DNA of 64,000 bases from Orbicella faveolata (lineage: Eukaryota > Cnidaria > Anthozoa > Scleractinia > Merulinidae). A program made the translations under genes and the position numbers. The notes under the pieces are model-generated. The model ran no database searches. It saw only the letters and a list, made by a program, of their open reading frames with translations, and was not told the origin of the DNA. The DNA lies in the NCBI RefSeq assembly GCF_002042975.1, contig NW_018149218.1, positions 107,825 through 171,824 of the forward strand, in the 5' to 3' direction. Of the stretch, positions 26,484 through 38,225 are shown piece by piece. How positions within the stretch are numbered: position 1 is the first letter of the stretch; every line of letters begins with the position of its first letter.

Positions 26484-29400
26484 ATGACTATGGAAGATAG
26501 CTGCCACCGGAAGCGCCCCAAAATAATCGGTTAGTTCCATAGTAGAGGAAACGAATCAATTTTATAAGATGGTTGCTGCTAAGAGTTTGATTTTACAAAG
26601 TTGCTTTGCGATCTGTTAACAGGGAAAGCGAGCTGTGGGCAAAATGGTGGTCAGACTAGGAGAATGAGCGTGTGCACGGGCTGCCAGGAACCGATCGAGG
26701 ACAGATTTGTGATGAAAGTAATGGACGAACCATGGCATGAAAGCTGTTTGCAGTGCTGTATATGTAGAAACACGTTATCACGATCATGCTTCAGCAAAGA
26801 TAGGAAGCTCTACTGCAGGACAGACTACGAAAAGTAAGTAACTCTTCAAGCCTCACTTGGCGGTTGTGAATATTGTCGCGTTAGATGACGACCTCTCCAT
26901 CCCCCTGTTCTCATTAAATATTTTTATAATTAACAATTTTTCTCCAAGTACCTAATACATTACCGAGCAAAAGGACTGTTGTTGATTTCAAGCTACTTGT
27001 AATTTATGAAATCAACAAAGCTTCCTCATCTGTCTTCGACCCAAAAGATTTGACGCGGGCGCTAGTCGCGTATTCAAGTCGCTACAGGCGATGCTTCTCA
27101 ATAAATTTCTTTTAATGTGGTGATAATAATTTTTCTAAACGTCCCAGTTAAATATATCGAGGTATCAAATTTTCTGAAATGCTTCTCAACAAGTTACGGC
27201 GTTCGTTCACCAGTTGTCCGCCATGGCGATCATCCCGAAATTATATTTACATCACAGCTCTAAACATATACATGTTAACTATGCATCGGTTCCTTTGAAC
27301 ATCTAAAGCGTAAGGCCGCCTGCCGATCTTGGGAAATATGAATAATTATTGCGTTTTCTGACTTATTTCGCCTTTTAATGTGATTAACGTGTTGAAAAGC
27401 ACAGAACGCAACTCGGATACTTTTAGCTCCTAATTTTCGCGCTCTCGTGTAGTAACGTGCGAAGTCACTACAAGCAAATGTATGCCTACAGGAAGTTCTT
27501 TTGAATGTGTTAATCAAACTTGGATCTTGAAATGATAGATGTCTTCCGTTATTCTTGTAGTACGCATACGTCTGCTTTTGGCATCATTTATGTTTTAAAT
27601 ATTTCAATGTGCGTCTGGGTTTTCAACAGTTGATTTTGTGGAGGTCTGGGTTTTTCTTTTTTTCGCGCGCTCGCGAGTTTCACTTGAGCTGTAGCCAGGT
27701 CTTCAGAACTTTTCCGTGATGATTCTTTTACCAGTCAATTTATTGTCAAAGCTCAGTGTGCTCGGACGTAGCGACTTTAAACGCTAACGAGACAAGTGGA
27801 AATGGACACGGAGAACAAAAAAATATATCTTCTTCTTAAGTTGTTTTCAATATTTTGCCGAGTCTTTTGATATAATCCGTGTTACTTTATTCTCAGAAAA
27901 TAAAATTCCGAATGAAAGCAAGATTGCCTGAGCGGAAATTTGCCTCTTAGAGCACAATTAAGGCTCTTTTCATAGGACAGTAAAGTTGAGACAAATTACT
28001 AAGAAAGATTTCAATTTGGGTCGCTTTTGGTTACTTAGAACGATGCCTGAATGCTACATTTAAATCAGCTCACCGTGTATTACTCTACTGTTATATTAGT
28101 AGCCTGAAAAATGATTACTTATCATTACTTGAAAAGAGTACAACTTATCAGTATAAAGACATTTTTCATTTGTCTGAAAGGTTTTTGGTCCATTTGTCCG
28201 GAAGATTTGTTCCAAAAATCGGTTAGCGGCGAAGTTTTTATTTTTGTAATTGAATGTTTGCGTAAGGACGGATCTATTACCATTGTCAATCACACAAACC
28301 ATTAAGTGTTCTAGGGCGAAGTGGTTCGTTCCAGGCCGTTGTTCGCTCTTCTATTTATCTCAGCATAATATTACTGGCTATGCTTTCAAAGACCGGTTTT
28401 TTTTTTTCGGCTGCGTTCTTTAAAATAAAACGATGTTGCCGTGGATATTGAAAACTTAAAACGGAGCCGCCTTATGAAGTATTTGTTTAGAATGTGTTAG
28501 CTACTGATTTACCTCAAGCGAGAAAATCAGAACGTGGATTTCTCTTTTTTATCGATTGCAATGAAGGATATATTCTTTACGAATACGCGTGTGAATATAA
28601 ACTTTCAAGGAGCCGCAAACGACGGGAATTGTCGCGCGCAAAAGAGAAATCATACTTGTCAATGAAACACTTGTCTGGCTTGTGTGCATCGAGTATTCAA
28701 CATCAAAGCGGCCATATATAATGAGCAAATGAAAACACCGTCGGATGTATTGAAGTTATCTGCCTTGCCAACCTTTCTACACGTTTTGTCCTTGAAGTAG
28801 GTGTTGAATCCTCCGGAAATATAGAATCGAAAAAAACTAGTATAATTATCGACTATAAGCTACGGCAAACACGGCTACATGTGTTCACTTGCTTTTCGAA
28901 AATCTTGTTGGTCTGTTCAAAAAAGCTTTGGCATAAACATCGGCGACTTCTTTGAAGCGCTTGAAACAGTGCTGTTTTATTTTATTCGATGTATAAGCAA
29001 ATTATGTTGTTAAACTTCGATGTACGCGACAAAGAGGTACTGAGGAACAACGGAGATCCAAAGTGAAATCCTCCTAGTTAAGGGTGGAATAAAGTTTGAA
29101 ATTCACGGACGCTACAAAATCTGATCAAAGAAAATGTGAATAATTCATTAGACCTTACACGACCTTTGCAAACACACCTAGCAGTTTATAGGTTATTCTT
29201 TTGTTATTTTCGTCTCTAAATTCAATGAATTTTTTCTTTTTGCTCGCGATAAATGTTCAGTCTTTTTTTGTGGACAGGACAAAAAATGTTTCGTTTGAAT
29301 GTGAATAGGAAGGTTAAATTTTGTTTGAGCGACAAACTCAATCTACACAATGACAGATTTTTGACAATTTTGAAACACTCGAAAGCAGCTAAAAATAATT

Positions 29401-32400
29401 TTCAAACGACCTAAATTCTCAGTGAGAAATGGAAACAGCTAATCAGCTTACGACCGAAAAAGCCCTTCTTAGATTTAGTCAGCTTTAAGTACTTGAATTT
29501 GACAGTTGTCCCTAAAAAAAAAGGTTTACTCAGTGATAAGGAAATTTCTCGTTGGCAGACTCTTTCAGAGCCATAAAAGGCGAAGCTGAATTAGCGCTTA
29601 AAAGGATTGTCTTATTTTCGAAAACTTTGTTTTCGCTCTTCATAGTACAGGGCTATTTATCTTTCGGTTCTTCATCGCAAACGGTCTTATAATGAAATTA
29701 GTGATTTTTCTTCACTTTTAAAACGTGCCTCAGTTTAGGTGCGAGTTGTGTTACAAGTCAAGTCAATGGTTGTTTGACAGCCATGCTAAAATTTCTATTG
29801 GTTCCCTCTTGAAGCCGAATAGTTTATCCCGACAATTTTGTCGCTGGAGATTGCCTCTATCAAAATCTAACTAAAAAAATCAGCTTGGGTTTTCTAAATT
29901 GGAAAAGACGACGACTAGAATTGAATTTGGTCCGTTGCCTATTAAAGCGGTTGCGAATTTTCTACTCAAGAAAGTTGTTGTTTACTGAACAGAGAAACTT
30001 TGCGGAAAGGAAATATTTCACCCGCAGGATGTCAGTTAAGAGCACGTTTCATTATCAACTGCTGACTTTGAAGTTAGTAAATTTGTGTCGCGTGAGTCAG
30101 GGCTTCTATCCTTTTTTTGAAGTCTGCTAGACAAACATCGCAAGATTCCACGACAAAGTTGTTTTCACTGAGTAACCGATTAGTAAAGCGATTGACTGCA
30201 AAGACCGATTTATCGCTGAGGTCTGCACCTAACTTTATAGAGCCGTGTCTATGATATTTGACACAGAACGTTTTTGTTGCCCTTTCTTCGAGTTTCATGT
30301 AGACATTTATCTTCCAAACCGCTTCGGAATACAGACACGGCTCGAACACAACAATGCCTTACCCGGTGGCCAGAAATTTAAAACTGCTCCAGTTTTCTTA
30401 GGTTATCTTGGCAGCTGAGATATTCAACCTTCTTGGGTGTGAGTTACAGTGACCCTATGATAGAGCAAGGTTATCGCACGCTGTTTTTAACGCTAAAGAT
30501 AGCTCTCAGTTTTGTAAAATTGAGAATCTATGTTACATACTAGACAAAGTATAGATATAAAGACTTCACGTGTAATAGAGTCGAGCCATGACGTCGTTAA
30601 AGAGTTGGAAAGAGATTTTACAATTAGATGCGTAGTTTTTGAAAGATTGCCGTATTCCTGAGTGGGTGGAATATAAAACTGACGGCCTAAATATAGTGAT
30701 TTAAGTATACGTGCTTGAAAATGGAGTTTGGTTTCCGTGAATTGACAAGTTTTTCGCATCCATTTGTTTTGGTTTATAGATAAAACACACCTTGGAAGTT
30801 AAATAACCCAAGGTACTTGGCCTTCAAAGAATTGTTTAGTGATATACAACCAAGAGATAGCAGCAACCTTTTGTTTAGTCTTAAAATGCGATATTTTGTC
30901 TTCGATACTGATAGGATTTTAATGGAATGCATAGAAGAATCGATAAGTTGTTTTCAGCACTCGACATCCTGCCCAAATATACCAATGTTTTGAAATCGAA
31001 TCTCTCTTTCGCGCAAACCGCATCTGAAGACCTTTGAATGAGTCGGACAAAAAACATTGCTTATCTGCTAATGTCTATGGGAGTTAAACGTGCAATGATT
31101 TTCACCTCCTGAGTATAATGCTAACAATAATGTTTAGATATCCGACAAGGTAGCGAAATTGTGGCGACAAGCAAACCAAAAATGTGACCTTGAACAACTC
31201 AATGCTGATAGCGGGAAAGTGATCTTTAAAGGAGCATTCTATTAATCGTTGTTGCTCTAAATAAGCTTTTTCACTTGAGAAAGAGCGTATTATTTATTGT
31301 TTCAACTATTCTCCAATTTGTTCGGCACTTGACTAATAATAGCTTCCCTGATGTTCAGCAACTATCCAAGCCGACCTTTGCATGTTTACGCAGGGACTTA
31401 TCTAAGAGCTTTCATCTGTTTAAGTAAAATCTAGAAAGAGTTTTATATGGAGCAATTTCCGACAGGAAGGCCTGACACGAAAACACCAGTGCCAATTGTT
31501 TTCGTAATGCCGGGGAAAGATTAAATAAAACCGGCTGGACACAAACGTTAAGTATTTAGTGACACTGCTTAACTAAAGCAAGTTTAATGTTTTACGTGTG
31601 GCAGTCTTCAGATGTGAATTCATTTCGAATGTGTAATCAGCACACAATTTAAAGAGCATCTTTTCTCTATTTCCCTGAAACATCGAACTTCTTCATAAGA
31701 CCACAGCGAGCTCACCACTAAAATTTTCAGGAGGCTAAATCAGTAGGGTTTATTTTGAGTAAAATGATTTCTTGTACAAGGCACACTCGTGAATATTGCG
31801 GCTCATCGCTTTGAGTGCAGAAAAAGAAGATCTGACATGTCGCGGTTTAATTTTTCCTCAAAATTTGAGCATTCACTTCTAAATAGAGTTTAGGAAGCCA
31901 AAGTAAATTTTGAATTATATGAAAGGTGTCGGTCACCAAGTTATCGACCGAGACGTGTACTTTATTTCTTTGAGGAATTTTTATCTTTTCTGCAAAACCC
32001 TATATCACAGGTTGGTGTGGCAGCTGAGTCAGTTCAGTGCCAAAGTAATGACCAAGTACGTAAAAAATCACCGAGGTAACTGATGAATCAATTGCTAGCC
32101 CAGAGTTTAAGGTATCAGATGATTCTTTAAACGAACAACTGGAACCTTATTAATTTGTTCTCCGGTGTTTCGCTCGTCTACAGATCTAAGGTCAATTCTG
32201 CAGTTCAAAATCTTAGATGCTTAGTCTTAGCTCAGATGTCCGACATGTTGGTGTTCCATTGATTTGCAATTCTGATGGAACTTGTCCTTGGAATGTTTTG
32301 ATTCTTAGGCGTGACTAATGGAGGTTTTTGTTCCTTTCTCCAGCCCCCTTGTACATTAAAAATGATATAAAATTCTCACGGAAACGTTCGGTGTTAAAAA

Positions 32401-35400
32401 TGAAACTCATCAAAGCTCTTGGTTTCAAACAGTTCAACCAAATTGTGGCATTTAAAAACATCATGAATATTTTACAACAGTTTACATAAAATCACGGAAC
32501 ATTTCACTGACTGTAGGTGGAAAATTTGGTAACAGTTTTCTTTAGCCTTGCCTTATGTTTTGAATTGAGTTAAGAGGAGGCGAGTAGCAACTTTGTAGAC
32601 CTTTTGCTTTTATTCACGAAGAAGAGAAAACATTAGAAATACAATGTTTGCAATTAAAATTAATCAACGGAGTAGTCGCTTTTATCAGCTGACAAACCAT
32701 GTCTAAAATTATTTAGAAGACGTTTCTTTTGATTTTATCTTATGGTGGCTCTGCTTATAAGGTTAACAGGAAACAGAACGTGTAACATTATTAGCATCCA
32801 TAAACCCATGGTGGAAAAACATTAATTTATATCAGTTTATTTAAGAGTCAATATGTTGACAAAAAACAAAGGATCGAAAAGGTGATATGGGTCGCTTGTT
32901 TACTCAATTGCTGGTCCTTGCAACTCGCACGCGGTCACATCTAGTGACAAATTAGGACAAAAGAAGACTTACAGGCTAAATCCCTCACAAGTTAAGGAAA
33001 ATATCGTAAGAGAATAAAACTCTCAAACTAGCACAAAACTGGCACAACTTAGGTAGAATGGTATATTTTCTCTCTCGAGTAACACCTATGTTGTTTGCTC
33101 TTCATGGCAGGTCTGTAAATACCAGGAAAATGAGATATTTAAACGCAAATAGACCAAGCTGGCAGTTGATATGATATCATAAGAGTTTGTTTAAGCAGCT
33201 GAGCATGGCTTAAATATTACTCATTATCTAAGTTTACCGAAACGTGGTCGGAGACAGGTTTGTTTTAAGTGAGACGTTAAACGGGGCCATATTATTTACA
33301 TGCAAGGAATCGATAATTTGTACAGTGGCGAATTAGAGCTACGCTCGTTGGAGGGTTCATAAAGAAAGCTTAGATAGAAAACTTATAGATAGAAGAAAAT
33401 AGCTGAAGAGAGAAAGGTCCACTTTCCTTATGCCTTCAAACCAACTTTAATTCTAATGACTCAGGGCGCACTTGTTTGTTTCTTTTCAAACCGTTTTTCT
33501 GGTGAGCATGAAGTGTATTTTCTTCAATGCTTTTTACGTTAGTACTGAACACTAAATCAACCTGTGTTGTTAGAATATGGTCCGGAAAAAAACCGTTCAA
33601 CAAGTGGTGTCGGAGTTTTAATTTCGCATACAAAATAAGCAATTTATCTACAGAAAATCAAACCCTTATTATATTTTTTTATGGATCTTTGCATACCGGT
33701 CTCGTACGGTGAGGTGTGAATTTCAGCCTCGTGTTTCTGGTTTCAGTGGCCTAAAATCACTCCCCCCTAAATGAGGTGCTAGCCCATCGCAGGGTTACCT
33801 CCCAGGGTGGAGAGAGGTACAGAGAGTGATGTATGTGGAGTAATGTGGAGACAGCGTGGCCGAGTGGTTAGGGCGCCGGAGTTGAAATCCGGAGGTCACT
33901 GGTGCGAGTCCCGCTCTAACTACTAAGCTGAAGTTGATTCTCCGTGGACCCTAGTTCAACTCCTCAATCATGCTTAAAAATAGCCGACTGGTCTCCCTCC
34001 CGCCAGTTGAGAATGTTAAGCTTTTTATGTCTATTTGACATATTTTTTTCTTTCAGTTGAAGTGGCATGCCTGAGAACCAGCTAGATGTAGCTGAGCGCA
34101 TTGACCACTATAAACATGCAACAACAACAACATCAGTCAATGCGAAACTTCAACATCCCTCCCCCACACTGCACGGCAATGAACATTTTGAACCTTCAGT
34201 TGGTCAATTGCTCATCCCCTGGCCAAAACTGATGTTCGAATGGCCCACCTTAGGGTCGCACTAGGTGATCAAATGTCCCTACCCTGTGGACACATACGGC
34301 AAAAATGAATAAAGGAAAAGAAAGAACGTTCCCTCGAACACCCACTGGGTCTTAAAAGTTGTTTGTATACCGTTAAAATATAAAAAGGATTAAATTTTCA
34401 CGAGCAAAACTAATTAAAATTACCTTCAAACGCAACAGAAAGCTTTCCAAGGCTTTTTTCAGAACCACCACGTTATTTTTTGCCCTTTATGAATGGCAAA
34501 ATTAAAACAAACAAACAAACGTGGATAGCAGTGGAGAATATCTACTAAGCAGCTATTCAATTTTGCTAATAACCGACCGAGTTGCCTGCTTTTCTTAGTG
34601 GTACAGCAGATACCTGCTGCAAATCTTTTACTCATTCCTTTTTCTCAAAGTAATGATTGGTTTTGTTTCTTTTTGTCACTCAGGATGTATGGAACAAAAT
34701 GCAGTGGCTGCAAGACAACTATTCCAGCCAACGAGTTTGTGATGCGCGCATTAGGCAACGTCTATCATATACAATGCTTCGTTTGCACAATGTGTGGACA
34801 CCGTCTCGAAAAAGGGCAAGAATTTGCTTTAAAAGATAACAAATTATATTGTAAAGACGACTATGGAAAACTTCCAAGTAAAGGCTCGTCGAGCAGCCCA
34901 CCTCACAAGCAACAACAGGAAAGTAAGTCAACGTTTTTGAACGTCATGCTTCTATATATGTTTGTTGTTGGTTGTTTATTCGTGTAAGATGTGCAGTGGC
35001 TCTGCACAATAGCCCATTTCTGAGTTGCCTTAAGCCCCTCTATGAAAGCGAGGCCTGGTACACAACCATTCATATGAAAATGAGTTTAATTTGCGTGTGA
35101 ATGAAATCTCATTTTCAAATGAAGGGATGGACACCAAGACTCGCTTTGAGAAAGGGCTAAAATTAATTCGGAAAAAGCCTTATTGAAAGGTTTGTGAGCT
35201 GTGGAGCACCGAACATCGAACGCATAGAAGAGGCTAGTCTCTAAACGTGCCGTTATATTGCCTTGCCCCTTTCAGGGCTTATTCCCCTACAAGCTCGTCC
35301 AGGCTTACTAACATCGAGTTTCTTTTTCTTTTTGCTTGCTTTGCAGACGTTATTAATAACAGTTTCAAAACTGAAAAAGAAACCAAAACGGAAAAAGGAG

Positions 35401-38225
35401 ATAATTCAGATTCTGACGATTCATCAGTTATAGGTGATGATGAAAACGACGACAAGAAAGGTCCGAAAAGACCACGAACAATACTCACAAGTCAACAAAG
35501 AAAAATATTCAAGTCTGCCTTTGAAATTAGTTCTAAACCCTGCAGAAAGGTATAGTGCTTAGCTAGATAACTGATTTTACTGAATTCTAAACCCCGGATA
35601 ATGCATTTCTAGCGTACTGATTGGTTCACTGAATCTCGGTTGCCAGCCATTGTACCTCTGTTCGACCGAATATGGAAAATGAATGCGGCAAGTGTCGCTT
35701 AACTTAAAGGTTTTCGCCGGTGGGGTGAAGAAAAGCTCTGTCCGGCGGAAAAAAATGGCTGAAAGCAGCACAATCGGTAAGCTTTCTATCACGAAAATAC
35801 TGGAAATAATAGGCAATGACATTCCGAAATGTCATTCCGACATGTCATGATTAGCTCAACTACCTAAAATTTGATACGAAACATTTAATCTAAAGGGCTT
35901 GGGTAAATGTGAGTTAAAAGGCAAGGAAAAGCGAAAGAATGAAGAGGAAAAACAGACACCTCGTTACAGTTCAGTTAGTGAAAGCAATTAGGTCTTGTCA
36001 ATCTATACTTCAGTGAACTCGATCGATTCTGAGCAACACAATCCGCAGTCAGCCGTGTAAACAAATTAACTCTTGCGTCATTGGACTTAAACAAGGCGTA
36101 TCATTTTCAGCAATGCCATTTTTTCCGAGTCCTGTCGTAAACTTTTTGTAGCTTATCAAAATTTTCCAGAGCGTAGACAACTTTGGAGGTGATTACAGAG
36201 TATGGGAAGAAAATTTCGGAAGAAAACAACTGCCTCGCTCGCTCTCGTGACATGCTTCAACACCGCGCGACAAATTTTCCTGCCTTTTTTAACCATCGCT
36301 TCATTTAGATCAAGCTGAAATGTCCACATCGTCCAGTCGCTTGAAAAATTTTATACAACAATTATTTCATTCGCCCTTGTTGGATACGGGGTGAATATAA
36401 TATCTTCAACCTGGGCCAATGGAATAATTGTAAGCATTTTGTTGGTGGGAAATCTCAGTTGTAAAGCTTTGTGGACACAGAGAGGGTAGGCATGCTGATT
36501 TATGATAATAATACTACTGACTTCCCAACTACTCAGACTTGTCCCTTTTGGCACGAGATCCAGAGCCCGGGAATTGGAACCCTTGACTGGATCAAAGTGT
36601 TGTGTCTTTGGAAAGGACACTTCACTTTCACAGTCCTTCTCCCCACCCAAGGGTATAGACCCCCATACATAGCTGTTGATGAAGTTAGTGAATTCTGGGG
36701 CCTACCTGTCAAAATATAGTTTAGCTAGCTAGCTTGTGGTGGACTAACATGTCATACAGAGATGGGTAGCAAATTCTCCACGGAGCAGCGTAGCAAATTT
36801 TCTGAGAGGAGGTCATCCTGAAACATTAGAACAAAACACCATGGAGCAAGAAGAGGAGTGGGTGATAGAAAAAAGCATAAATATTCTTCCTCTTTCCATC
36901 CATTCCAGATATTGTCATCATTAACATGGCTTTATTGTGTCTTTTTGCTCTCACTAAAAGGTTAGAGAAGAACTTTCAAGAGAAACAGGTCTTAGCGTTC
37001 GTGTTGTTCAAGTCTGGTTTCAAAATCAGAGAGCTAAGGTAACTATTTGTTTGCCAAGAGGTGTTTTTGCCGAAGTCATTCAAGGAATATTTGTGTACAT
37101 TCGGGATCAGAACCATTGGCTTAGTTCATCAGATAATGTGTTACTGCGCGAATGGTTGTATAAGTAAATCAAGCGTTCAATAATTGAATTGTTATATTTC
37201 TGGACAGATAAAAAAACTCGCTAGAAGGAATAATCCTGAATCCGATGGGGCTGCAAGTTGTAGAGTTAGTAATCGACAAAGAAGTCTTAAGAAAAGTAAA
37301 GACGGAAAATGTAAGTATGCTTCCTACTTTCCTTACGATGCAATAATCCGGTAGAACCAACAAATGTTTCGTTTATCCGTGGGGCAAGATTCTTCAGTTT
37401 TTATTAACTCTAACTTGATAATAACTACATGTCATTTCTAAACTTTCATGGAATCCGAATCAAACATTTTCTCTGACTTTTTTCTAAAATTCTCCGTATT
37501 TAGATCTGTTTTCCTGCTCAACAGGGTTAATGATCCTTTCCTTCAAGCGGGGTCTTGAGTCTCACCTTCGGATATCGAATACTGTTCTATGAAATCAAAT
37601 CACTCATATTTTTACATGGTCTTGTGGTAAAGAGACCTGTTTCACGTTTTTGAAATCGTGCCGAAATCGTGCTTTTAATGTGAATGGCGATGTTCCTTGT
37701 GATACCTTAACCCCTAAGCCTAAACCTAAGCCCCCTCGGGACCACTTGCAGTACATCTTTGTACGTTTCCCACTTTGTGAACCCAGAGTTTCTAATGAAT
37801 GAGCGATTCAATCAAAAGTCAATCACGTGACGAGATCTTTTTTCTTTGGTTTAGCTTCAAGTCCGAGAGATAAACGGCGGGCTGACAGAGACAGCTTAGA
37901 TCTGCCTCCGTCACTCTCCCCTCCCCCACAGCTTCCAGGATCTCAACCCCCTCCTTACGGAATGCTTCCACCTCAATACCAACATTTACAAAATCATATG
38001 GGACCAATGATGGGGCCGCCCCAGTTTCAACCTCCGTACCAAGGACCGCTTAATCACATGGACTCGGGTGAAATGCCTATGGAACACGGAATACAAGCCA
38101 TCGATGAATGTTTGATGCGACAACAGCAGTTTAACCCGGGGGATATGGGCGGATACCCCACCGTTACAAGTCACAATGGTCAGAATCACTTAGAACTTAT
38201 GCATGACATGATAAATTCATTTTAA
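26484..38225 (+). CDS. Lmx: LIM-homeodomain transcription factor, Lmx (LMX1) class, seven coding exons
   Basis: Coding exons are 26484-26529, 26623-26833, 34684-34922, 35347-35549, 36961-37038, 37208-37310 and 37855-38225. All introns are GT-AG and the phases join to 1251 nt (416 residues plus stop). LIM1 is at residues 33-83 (C33, C36, H54, C57, C60, C63, C80, D83) and LIM2 at 92-145, both with complete zinc ligands. An acidic linker follows (166-200), then the homeodomain at about 205-264, with R209, W252, F253, N255 and R257 matching homeodomain positions 5, 48, 49, 51 and 53. The stretches [10 protein letters not shown] and [17 protein letters not shown] are characteristic of LMX1A/LMX1B. 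The tail (about 294-416) is rich in Pro, Met and Gln. Human LMX1 proteins are about 380-400 residues, so the length fits. The family acts in the nucleus, binding AT-rich enhancer sites, with LIM domains recruiting LDB-type cofactors. The start could be 26484 or the ATG at 26490, which has the better context. The first exon is the least certain part. Confidence 0.92.
26834..34683 (+). other. Lmx intron 2, 7.85 kb
   Basis: A GTAAGT donor at 26834 and an acceptor CAG at 34681-34683 separate the LIM1 and LIM2 exons. Apart from the SINE at 33847-34133 it looks single-copy. The other Lmx introns are 93, 424, 1411, 169 and 544 nt, so this one is unusually large and could contain regulatory elements. 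Confidence 0.8.
33847..34133 (+). mobile_element. tRNA-Ser(UGA)-derived SINE in Lmx intron 2
   Basis: The head resembles a tRNA: box A-like tggccgagtggtta, an anticodon arm with a perfect 5-bp stem (CCGGA/TCCGG) and loop GTTGAAA (anticodon TGA, serine), and box B-like ggtgcgagtcc. The T stem and acceptor stem no longer pair, so it is not a working tRNA gene. A body of about 200 bp follows and ends in a (CAA)n tail near 34115-34133. It lies about 550 bp upstream of the LIM2 exon. Just before it, 33768-33800 matches the reverse complement of the tail of the other SINEs in the window. Confidence 0.75.
36470..36715 (+). mobile_element. SINE copy in Lmx intron 4
   Basis: It contains a box B-like region (gaattggaacccttgactgg) followed by a central segment, ttgtgtctttggaaaggaca to cttctccccacccaagggta, that is shared with the SINEs at 41680-41827 (minus) and 61755-62060. 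The 5' limit is approximate. It lies between the exons for the two halves of the homeodomain. Confidence 0.6.

Noticed and set aside
33847-33920. Functional tRNA-Ser gene
   Set aside because: Only the anticodon arm pairs; T and acceptor stems do not, and a SINE body follows.
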